Shown: piece by piece, positions 11,268-20,494 of the stretch
Layout of the letters: each line of letters opens with the position of its first letter
Numbering within the stretch: the stretch's first letter is position 1
Origin: Pogostemon cablin
Taxonomy: Eukaryota > Streptophyta > Magnoliopsida > Lamiales > Lamiaceae
Length of the DNA: 64,000 nt
Direction of reading: 5' to 3'
NCBI GenBank assembly: GCA_023678885.1
Contig: CM043013.1
Coordinates: forward strand, 15,160,791-15,224,790
Notes under the pieces: model-generated
The model's database searches: none
What the model was told of the DNA's origin: nothing
What the model saw: only the letters and a program-made list of their open reading frames with translations
Position numbers and translations under genes: made by a program

Positions 11268-11582
11268 TCACCTCCCTCCATCTCTCGTCAGGAAATCTGC
11301 CAAAATATTATCAACAGATTTAATAATGACAATATTAATATTGTAATATTGACATTCAGCTTGCCATCTTAGAAGTCTAGCCTTTTGTGGTTTTGATTCA
11401 ATTTTATTTTTTAGAAAGGCTTTGACACTCGTGTTATCAATTTTAAGAACAAATTTTTTCACACGAAGAAATAACGGCCATTTTTTGAATGCTTTCCGCA
11501 CTGCAAAGAATTCCTTCTCATTGATGTGCCACCTCTTAACCTTATTCATCGCAAAGAGTCCACTGTAATATCTGCATGGCAC
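11268..11582 (-). pseudogene. Pararetroviral RNase H fragment, cut by Athila element B
   Basis: The frame contains KVKRWHINEKEFFAVRKAFK, LKIDNTSVKAFLKN and SVDNILADFLTR, the conserved E, D and D blocks of the RNase H domain of Caulimoviridae. The N-terminal part, with the first Asp, lies across the insertion at about 25530-25610 (reading YTYASNH). The element B target duplication GTAGA sits exactly at the break, so the domain was contiguous before the insertion. Confidence 0.85.
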
Positions 11583-11600
11583 TTCTCCTACTGGTGTAGA

Positions 11601-13246
11601 TGATGAGTGTGTAAATTCACAAGTTTGGCGCTATGTTTTGTGCTAGTTTTGGAGAGTTTTGATGTGGAAATAGGTGGAAAACCTATATATATTGTGAATT
11701 AGCATGAATCAGGTGTTAGTGGAGCTATTCGAGTGTTTTCTTAGCAAAAACAGAGTGAAAGAGCCAAGAATCGAAGAGACGGAGTCGAAGCCACGCGAAC
11801 CGCCCAAGAATTAGGTGGGTTCGACCTGGTTGGAGGAGGGTTCGACCTCTCCAGCAGGTCAAACCAACATTGCTGAACTTACAGAAGAGGATTCGACCAC
11901 GACTCGAGTGGTTCGACCTGTCCATCAGGTCGAACCAGTTCACAGGAAAGAGGATTCGACCACGACGTTTGAGTTCGACTTACCAGTTGGTCGAATCGGG
12001 AGCAGGAGTTGTCCAGTGATGAGGTTCGACCTGGGGTTCGACCAAGGCCTAAGTGGTTCGACCTGTCCAGAAGGTCGAACCTGTGCAGAATTCTTCCAGT
12101 AGCGGGGTTCGACCTGTGGCCAGTTGTTCGACCTGTTTGACGTGGTCGAACCTATGTGCGAGAACTTACCTTATCCGGATTTTCGAGGCCGAAACGCGTG
12201 AGATCACTTAGAAAGCCCATTCCAAGCCCTAGAGACGTGATTACAAGTATAAAAGGAGGCTCATACAGAGAATGAAGAGAGCTTTTTGATCATCAATCAT
12301 AAGAGAGACAAGAGTAGAGGTGGTGATCTATCCGGAGGGCTGTGACAGAGGTTCGCTAAAGGTTCAAGTAAGAATGATCAATCTAACCATGATTGTTCCT
12401 AGATCAATCATGGGCTAGAAGCACCTTGGTAGTTCTAGGGTTATGAAAGTTTCATGATGTAATTCGTATTTCGTGTGTAAAACTCCGTACAACACTACCT
12501 GTGGTTTGTTTTATATAAGATTGCATATTTAATCCATACTCATAGTCGTTTTGTGCATCAATGATTGTTGTGTAGAGTCTGAATACATAACATGGTTATT
12601 GATTGAGTGCGTTCACTACTGAGCAGGGTTTATTGTTATAATTCTAAGTGAAGGGATTCCGAAGTCTTATTAGAACCGTCTTATATGAATATTCATGAAT
12701 TGAATTAAATTCGGGTTGATGAATAGGATGAAGAGTATAACTTTATAGTACCTAAAAAGGGAGATCAAATTGGGTTAGATTCTAGACGTAGAAGATAATT
12801 GATTATGATAGTACCTAGAAAGGGGGGTGAAGCATATCTCTTGCTCCGATGATATTCACACGTGTCAAACGCATATTTACTTGTGTCTATAGAGTAAACT
12901 TGCATGGTCTAGTGATGCGTCCACAAACCACAGGGCAGAGTCGGACACCATCACATGAAAATACTAATTGCTAGTGAAACTGGATGACCCGACGAACTAC
13001 CTATTATTCTTATTGATCACAACTCACTTTTCTCTACTCTTACTATTTCTTTTTGCTATTTCAATTAGAAGTTATTATCCATTAAACCTTTACAATTACC
13101 AAACATAGTCTAAAATATACTAGAAGATAACAAAATTGATATTTAACCGTCCCTTGGGTTCGATATTGTAACTTGGTCATCTTCGCGACTACAATTGATA
13201 TCCTTATACTTGAGGATTAATTTGTGTGTTGAGAAAACCGCTATCA
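11601..13246 (+). repeat. 5' LTR of element B
   Basis: The LTR is 1646 bp, with TG...CA ends. U3 contains the GGTTCGACC array (11818-12145), followed by a TATA box (TATAAAAG, 12248-12255). It differs from the 3' LTR by one 11-bp indel (it lacks the second complement word ATGGTCGAACC after 11936) and about 40 substitutions, most of them transitions. Confidence 0.96.
12248..12255 (+). promoter_or_regulatory. LTR TATA box (element B)
   Basis: TATAAAAG follows the hairpin array by about 100 bases. The same box is at 24536-24543 in the 3' LTR and, on the minus strand, at 60240-60247 in element D, embedded in the conserved context ATTACAAG-TATAAAAG-GAGGCTCA. It sets the U3/R boundary some 30 bases further on. 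Confidence 0.75.
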
Positions 13247-13252
13247 AGTTCT

Positions 13253-13270
13253 TGGCGCCGTTGCCGGGGA
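13253..13270 (+). other. Primer binding site, tRNA-Asp
   Basis: TGGCGCCGTTGCCGGGGA lies six bases after the LTR end. It is complementary to the 3' end expected of plant tRNA-Asp and is the usual primer site of Athila elements. Confidence 0.9.
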
Positions 13271-13359
13271 CGGCGTAAAATATCTTTTTTGTATTATTTC
13301 TAGTTTATTAGGACTATTTATCTTGTTTTGTTGTTTTCTTTCTTATTCGTTTTAGGTGT

Positions 13360-14988
13360 ATGCTCACAAGATCAAAGAAAGGTAATTTTGAACCGTATAA
13401 TCCTGAGATTGGAGCATCATCAAGAAAGAAGAAGAAGAAAAAGAGCAAGGAAAAGACAATTGACCCAACTGAAGCTCTGAATTTTGGAGTCGAGGTTGAC
13501 GAGCAGATTTCGCAAACGATTGAGGCTACAACTGAAGTTAATTTGGAAGTAGAAACAGTCAACATGGCAGCGAATCCGGATAATCTAGCCATCCGAGAGG
13601 TTTTCAGAAATAATGGGGCTGGAAATTATGAGCTTTTAGGAGCAAGGGGAACTAACACAGCGTTCGATCTTCATCCCGCTCTTAATAGCATGATAGAAAG
13701 AAACTCCTTTTCAGGAGGGTCTTTCGAGGATCCACAGCAGCATCTGAACAAGTTCTTGGGCTATGCAAGTACTCAAAAAGACGTAGGAGTACATGAAGAT
13801 GCTAGGAAGATCCTTTTGTTCAAATTCTCGCTTACTGAAAAGGCGAGGGATTGGTACGATACTATTAACGCAGCTGAGTGCACCACGTGGGAGCAATTGA
13901 AGTTAAGGTTCCTGGAAAGGTATATGCCACCTTCGAAGGTGTTTAAGATGAAGCAAGATATTAACCAATTTGCTATCAGTGGAGGTGAGAAATTTCATGA
14001 AGCGTGGGATAGATTCAAGGACATGCTCAGGAAGTGTCCTCAACATGGGTTATCTAAAGCCCAATATATCAGTATATTCTATAATGGATTGGACTGTGAA
14101 TCAAGAGTGCTATTTGATGCTTCTTCTAATGGAGCATTGCTTACAAAGTCATCCGTTGAGGCCGAGAGATTGTTTGAAGACATATCGATGAATTCGAGGG
14201 ATTGGCCTACTGATAGAGTTAGAGGTACGTATGTTCTTGGAAAGGTAGCTCAGGTTGAACAAGCAATGGTGAAAACAAAGAGAGAGGATGAGATTGTTTC
14301 GAGCTTGTCCAATATCAACAAACTACTTGAGTCTCAACAGAAGCAGATCAGCGAGATATCTCAACGAGTGCCAATCATGCAGTAAGAGATGATGAATAAT
14401 GGAACCATCCAAGAAGAATTGGAGGAAGCAAATTATGCCATGGGTCAAAGTATTCAAGGAACGAGGTACCCAAATCAAGAAAACCGGAATTACCAAGGGA
14501 ACTATCGAGGGAACTTTAATAATCGTGGTCCCTCTGGTAGTTATCAACAACAACCAAGGAGGCCTGAATTTTCATGGAGCAATACAAACAATGCAGTGCA
14601 ACTTCCGATGGGTGTTGATCCGGGAGAAAAGGTGGAAGAAGGGAAGCTTGGTTTTGAGGATATTGTGAACCGGTACATGGTAAAGAATGATGAAAGAGTG
14701 AACCGCCTTGAGGCAAAACTTGAGAAAAAGATTGATGATCACCACAGAGATTTGTCCACTCAAGTGAAAGATCTCACGTTGTTGATGGGTTCAATTGCAG
14801 AGAATGTGAACACATTGACTCAAACTGTAGGAAAAGGGAAGTTTCCGTCTCTGAGTATAGAGAATCCGAAGTCGTGTAATGCCATCACACTGAGGTCGGG
14901 AACGCAGTACGAGGGACCGATGAGGCCGGAATCAAAGTTGGAATTTTCTAAGCCTCGGTTCGACCAAAATTCAGAGGGTTCGACCTAG
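13360..14988 (+). pseudogene. Athila gag remnant (element B)
   Basis: The frame starts MLTRSKKGNFEPYNPEIGAS at 13360, after the primer site. The gag domain covers roughly residues 90-270, with LLFKFSLTEKARDWYDT and WEQLKLRFLERYMPPSK as the core. An in-frame TAA at 14383-14385 splits it, and reading continues in the same frame from 14389 with a Q/N/G-rich tail and the KSCNAITLRSGTQYEGP block. A TAG at 14986-14988 replaces a Trp codon seen in the neighbouring repeat units. Gag would form the virus-like particle. Confidence 0.9.
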
Positions 14989-15377
14989 CATACAGGTCGA
15001 ACCATGGTCGAACCTCATCAACAAAAGCACTCTGTTTTTTCACAGGAACGGTTCGACCAACACTCAGAGGGTTCGACCTGGCATACAGGTCGAACCATGG
15101 TCGAACCTCATCGGCCAGAGCACTCTGTTTTGACGCAGGAACGGTTCGACCACGATCAAAATTGTTCGACCAACTCTTTAGGTCGAACCCAGGTCGAACC
15201 GGAGGATAGATATTATACAGTGAAGCGGTTCGACCACGATCGAAATTGTTCGACCTCCAATGCTGGTCGAACCCAGGTTGAACCTCCGGAGCAGAATGAG
15301 ATCAGTCTTCCAGGAGAGAGGTTCGACCAATACAATCCTGGTTCGACCTCTCATACTGGTCGAACCCTAGTCGAACC
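14957..15377 (+). repeat. Five-unit GGTTCGACC/GGTCGAACC array in the gag-protease linker
   Basis: Units start at 14957, 15050, 15143, 15227 and 15320, so the periods are 93, 93, 84 and 93 bases, all multiples of three. Each unit holds word, word, reverse complement, reverse complement at spacings near 20, 18 and 11. Translated, a unit reads RFD(Q/H)...GST...GRT.VEP plus a 10-12 residue spacer. The inner pair can form a stem of 9-11 bp, and the outer words can pair around it. The same geometry is found in U3 of this element (24157-24214), so the array is not just a coding repeat. Confidence 0.93.
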
Positions 15378-16755
15378 TCGCCAAGATGTTTTGATTGATG
15401 CACCTGATGTTCTTTTTGATGTTGATGCAACTCCAGTGGTACGGAATGAGCAAAGTACAGACATAATAGCTGAGAAAAAATGGGAAAGAGCTAAGCGATT
15501 AAGAGCTGAAAAGGAGAAAGCGGAGAAGGTTGATCGTGATGAATGGGGGATTCCCAAAACAAAGATACCTCCACCGTTTCCCTACAAGCTAGTGAAGAAG
15601 GGGTTGGAATAGAAGTTCAAGAAGTTTTCAGAGATAATGAACAAGATAAGCTTGAACATCCCATTTTCAGAGGCAATCATGGAGATGCCATATTATTCTC
15701 GATTCCTTAAAGACATATTGATGAAGAAGCGAAGCTTAACCGGAGTTGAAACGATAAATTTATCTGAGAATTGTAGCTCAATTATTCAAAAGAAGTTGCC
15801 ACCAAAGATGAAAGATCCGGGGAGCTTTACTATTCTATGTGAGATCGGGAAGGGGCCAGCACGGCGAGCTTTGTGCGATCTAGGGGCAAGCATCAATTTG
15901 ATGCCGTTGTCCATCTTTCAGAAGCTTGGTTTGGGGGAGCTGACTCCGACAACTGTTGCTCTCCAATTGGCAGATAGATCATTGACGTTTCCAAAAGGTA
16001 TTGTTGAAGATGTTCTTGTAAAGGTGGAGAAGCTAGTCTTTCCCGTGGATTTCCTTGTACTAGAAATGGATGATGACAAGGATAATGTTCCTTTAATCTT
16101 GGGGAGGCCATTCCTTGCTATGGCTGGAGCTATGATAGATGTTCGGAAGGGAGAATTGAAGTTGCGAATGGACAAAGAAGAAATACTTTTCAACTTGGAC
16201 AAAGCAATGAAGATGCCAATGGAGTCCCAGTGTTATAGTATTGACGTGGTGGAGGAGATTGTGAAGGAGGATATGTCTCTGATCTTGTCAAAGGATCCTC
16301 TTGAGACATGTTTGATGGAGTCTCTTACTTATCCCACTACGGAGCTTGACGGACTTTCTAACGAGGTATGTATTGAATTTCTTGAAAACTTACTTGTTTT
16401 GGGTGATGACAGGTTTGCATTGGAAAGAAATAAGGTGGAAGAAGTCAAATGGACCAGGAAGTACTTGCCTTTGGATAACGAAAGCACTCCAGTGGACGAA
16501 AGAAAAGAGGTGTTGAAACCATTGCCGGAACACTTGAAGTACGCTTTTCTTGGTGATAATGCACAATATCCGATAATTATATCTTCTTCCCTTAATGAGG
16601 ATCAACTTGAGGAGTTATTAGATGTCTTAAGGAAGTACAAGTCTGCAATAGGCTGGTCACTTGATGATTTGAAATGTATTGTCCTTCGTATTGTATGCAT
16701 CGGATTATGTTGTTGGATGAAGCCAATGCTAGTGTTCAGAATCAGCGTAGGGTGA
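15004..16755 (+). pseudogene. Athila linker and aspartic protease remnant (element B)
   Basis: After the repeat array come KKWERAKRLRAEKEKAEK and DEWGIPKTKIPPPFP, then an in-frame TAG at 15610. The protease follows: KDPGSFTILCEIG, LCDLGASINLMPLSIF (active-site loop with LGAS) and VPLILGRPFLAMAGAMIDV. The segment PLPEHLKYAFLGDNAQYPII leads into the RT. The frame ends falsely near 16755 because one base is missing around 16675-16685. The enzyme would process the polyprotein. Confidence 0.88.
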
Positions 16756-18478
16756 ATCCCGCAATTCAAGAGGTGATAAGGAAGCAAATCCTTACGTGGT
16801 TGGATGCTGGAATTATATATCCTATTAGTGATAGTCCCCATGTGAGTCCATTGCATGTAGTTGCTAAAAAGGGGGGCATGACTGTAGTGAAAGCTGAGGA
16901 TGGAGAAGCTATAGCCACGAGGATTCCTACGGGATGGCGTACATGTGTGGATTACAGGAAACTAAATGAGAACACGTGTAAGGACCATTTTCTCTTCCTT
17001 TTTTGGATCAAATGTTGGATCGTCTTGCAGGGTATGAGTTTTATTGTTTCTTGGATGGATACTCGGGGTACAATCAAATCATGATTGCTCTCGAGGATCA
17101 AGAAAAGACCACTTTTACTTGCCCCTACGGGACCTTTGCTTTTAGGAAGATGCCATTTGGATTGTGTAATGCGTCTGCTACTTTTCAGAGATGCATGATG
17201 GCGATTTTTGATGGTTTGATAGAGAAGATCATGGAAGTATTCATGGACGATTTTTCAGTTTTTGGTTCTTCTTTTGATATTTGTTTGTCTAACCTTGCTA
17301 TTGTTTTGAAGAGGTGTCAAGAAACTAATCTTGTCTTGAATTGGGAGAAGTGCCACTTCATGGTGAAGGATGGGATTGTTCTTGGGCATCATGTTTCCGC
17401 CAAGGGATTACAAATAGATCGTGCTAAAGTGGTGGCAATTGAGAAGCTTCCACCACCGACAAATGAAAGAGGAGTGCGGTCCTTCCTTGGACACGCCGGT
17501 TTTTACAGGAGATTCATAAAAGACTTCTCAAAATACTCTAAGCCCTTATCTCATTTACTTGAAAAGGATATTCCTTTTGTGTTTAATGATGAGTGTTTAA
17601 CAGCTTTTCAAGTTTTGAAGGAGGCGCTTATTACTGCCCCTATCTTGATCACACCGGACTGGACTCAACCATTTGTACTTATGTGTGATGCAAGTGATGT
17701 AGCATTGGGTGTGGTGCTCGGGCAGCTAAGGGAGAAGAAGTTCTGCGCCATTTACTACGCGAGTAAGACTTTCGATGCGGCACAGAAGAATTACACGGTG
17801 ACTGAAAAGGAGTTTTTGGCTGTTGTGTATGCATTCGATAAGTTTCGTCAGTATTTGGTTGGCATGAAGACGATTGTGTATACGGATCATTCAGCGATTC
17901 GGTATTTGATGGAGAAGAAGGAGACGAAGCCTAGGATTATAAGGTGGATTCTACTACTTCAGGAGTTTGACATGGAGATTCGGGATAAGAAAGGAACAGA
18001 AAATGTGTTGGCAGATCACTTGTCAAGGTTGGAGACTAGAGAGCATTGTGATAATTCTTTTGAGTATATTGAAGAGATGTTTCCTGATGAGAAGATCATG
18101 GCTGTGGCTGTTGAAGGGACTGAGCGAGCATGTGTGGTCGCAGCGCAAGGTATGGATCCATGGTACGCGGATTATGTTAATTACATTGTTATTGGAGAAA
18201 TTCCAAGGGATCTCAACCGATATCAACTTGCAAAATTTCGTAGGGAAGTTGAGACATTTATATGGTATGATCCGTTTGTTTACAAGATTTGTACAGATTC
18301 TATTATCCGAAGATGTGCACCCGAGATGGAAATGGAGAGTGTGCTTGAGTTCTGCCATGCACAACCAAATGGAGGGCATTTTGGAGCGCAAAAGACTGCA
18401 GCTAAGGTACTTCAATCCGCTCTTTATTGGCCTACATTGTTTAGAGATAGTGAGAGCTATGTGGCGTCTTGCGATTGA
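16674..18478 (+). pseudogene. Athila reverse transcriptase and RNase H remnant (element B)
   Basis: The RT starts in the frame of 16674 (RRVNPAIQEVIRKQILTWLD, DSPHVSPLHVVAKKGGM, WRTCVDYRKLNENT) and, after a one-base loss near 17000, continues in the frame of 17003. Motifs are CFLDGYSGYNQIMIA, MPFGLCNASATFQRC, and VFMDDFSVFG with the catalytic DD at about 17243-17251. RNase H follows: FVLMCDASDVALGVVLGQ, TEKEFLAVVYAFDKFRQYL, TDHSAIRYLME and ENVLADHLSRLE. The integrase zinc region begins before the TGA at 18476-18478. Confidence 0.92.
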
Positions 18479-19435
18479 TTTCAGCGCATAGGAAATATAG
18501 GTAGGAGAGATGAGATGCCAATGCAGCCTAGCATAGTTGTGGAGATATTTGATGTATGGGGGATCGATTTTATGGGGCCTTTTCCCCCGTCGAATGGGTT
18601 TCTCTACATTCTTCTTGCGGTGGATTATGTTTCAAAGTGGGTGGAAGCGATTCCTACTCGTGTAAATGACTCGAAAATTGTTTTATCTTTCTTGAAGAAG
18701 CATATTTTTGCCCGTTATGGAGTTCCTAGAGCACTAGTTAGTGATGGAGGTTCCCACTTCGTCAATAAATTTCTTGAGAAGGTGCTTAAGGATTATGGTG
18801 TTAAGCATAGGGTTACTACACCCTATCGTCTGCAAGCGAATGGGCAAGCAGAGGTCTCCAACCGTCAAGTTAAACAGATTCTGGAGAAAGTGGTAGGAAC
18901 TAATAGAAAGGATTGGGCTATGAAGCTTGATGATGTGTTATGGGGGTTCCGGACCGCTTACAAGACGGTGTTAGATATGTCACCGTATCAAATTGTCTAT
19001 GGGAAGCCGTGCCACTTACCTGTAGAGATTCAACACAAAGCGTTTTGGGCTTTGCGACGCTTGAACTTGACCCTTAAGGATGTGAAGGAGTTGAGGATAA
19101 CTCACATGAATCAATTGGATGAGTTTAGGAGTCGTGCTTACACGAATTCAGAGATTTATAAGGAAAGAATGAAAAGGTGGCATGATTCTAAGATCTCATA
19201 CAAGGAGTTCAAGCAAGGAGATGAGGTACTACTTTTTAACTCTCGTTTGAAGCTTTTTGCAGGCAAGTTGAAATCTAAGTGGACGGGACCGTTCATGATT
19301 CATCGAGCCTTAGGAGGGGGGAGTTTTGAGCTTATTGACAAAGATGGAGACGTTATCGCGGTGAATGGGCATCGGTTGAAGCATTATAGGTCGCCGGATG
19401 ATGCGTGTGTCATTTTTGATGATACCTTGGTCTGA
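18479..19435 (+). pseudogene. Athila integrase, core and C-terminus (element B)
   Basis: The sequence is open from just after the TGA at 18476-18478 (which falls within the zinc motif SCD-x-x-Q) to a stop at 19433-19435. It shows FDVWGIDFMGPFPPSNGF (first catalytic Asp), RALVSDGGSHFVNKF (second Asp), and QANGQAEVSNRQVK (Glu). The C-terminal domain has MKRWHDSKISYKEF and KSKWTGPFMIHRALGG. No chromodomain is present, as expected for Athila. Apart from the upstream TGA this portion looks complete. Confidence 0.93.
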
Positions 19436-19603
19436 TTTGGTACCGTCGTGACTCTCCGACGTTAAACATGAGCGCTTGTTGAGAGCTTACTCTTCCGTTT
19501 TATTGCTTTATTTCTTTTGTGTGAGTAAGAAATTTTTATATTTAAGATGCTTACTAATCGGCAATTACATCTCTTTTCACACTTAGTTTCGACTTACGTT
19601 TTT

Positions 19604-19621
19604 ACTAAGTTTGGGGGGGTG
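19604..19621 (+). other. Internal polypurine tract after pol (element B)
   Basis: ACTAAGTTTGGGGGGGTG lies 170 bases after integrase and is followed by TGATG, the same five bases that start the LTR. The true 3' tract (CAAGTTTGGGGGTT, 23854-23867) is nearly the same sequence. Elements A and D have counterparts. Confidence 0.7.
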
Positions 19622-19916
19622 TGATGTTATTACCTCATTGAAGTATTAAGAGTATAATCTTTTCTTTGTATTGTTTGTTAGGGGAGTTGGTTTTTGCGGC
19701 CATATTGAATTTTAATCGATTTTGATGTGACGATTTTTTACAACTTGCCTAATGTTCAGTGGTTTTTGGTTGTGTTTTCTTTTACGGAGTTACTCATGAA
19801 TGATGTTTTGTGGAACAATTTTTGAAGTTGTCCTCTAGATTGTACCTAATGAAGTTGTGTTGAAGCTTGAAGTGTGTAGTGAATGAAGAACACTCAGTTT
19901 TGAAAATCAGGAGGAT

Positions 19917-20243
19917 GGTTCGACCAACACTAGGAGTGGTTCGACCAGTGCCAGAGGTCGAACAAAAGCAGAGGAAGTCGAACTGGCGTCGAAAGTTGTC
20001 CAGAGAGGAGGTTCGACCTAAGCCATAGTTGTTCGACCTGATTAGAAGGTCGAACCTAATGTCGAACCAGTCAGTTCAAAGCACTCTGTTTTCCAGAAGA
20101 GGGGTTCGACCAATTCAAGGATGGTTCGACCTGATCAGCAAGTCGAACCCAGGTCGAACCGAGAAGATCATTTGTCCAGAAGAGAGGTTCGACCTCGTCA
20201 TCCATGGTTCGACCTGTTCAGAAGGTCGAACCTGAGGTCGAAC
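19917..20243 (+). repeat. Four-unit GGTTCGACC array upstream of the env-like ORF
   Basis: Units begin at 19917, 20010, 20103 and 20188. The second has words at 20010, 20030, 20048 and 20060 (spacings 20, 18 and 12). The array ends about 250 bases before the ATG of the env-like ORF and has no long open frame of its own. Spacers share GCACTCTGTTTTCCAGAAG with the coding array. Confidence 0.9.
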
Positions 20244-20494
20244 CAAGCCAGGTACGCGATTTAAGTTCGATTTTTCAGAGGGGTTTGATCATTTTTTTCG
20301 AAACACCAAACCTCGAACCCTTTCGAACCTCTAAACCCTTGCACAAATTCTTCAATTACACTTGATTTCACACCGATTACACAACACTACACCTTGAATT
20401 TTTGATTCGATCGCGGATTTGGGCAGATTTCATCGCGAGTTAGGGCTGAAATCGCGATTTTTGGTTATTGTGTGTTCTCGATCGGTTGTTCACC

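Noticed and set aside
14957..15377. Hairpin words as RNA polymerase III B boxes
   Set aside because: GGTTCGACC resembles the start of a B box (GGTTCGANNCC), but the required C at the end is mostly missing and no A boxes stand at tRNA distance.
14957..15377. CRISPR-like array of palindromic repeats
   Set aside because: The words are only 9 bp, spacers are themselves repeated, and the context is a plant retrotransposon.
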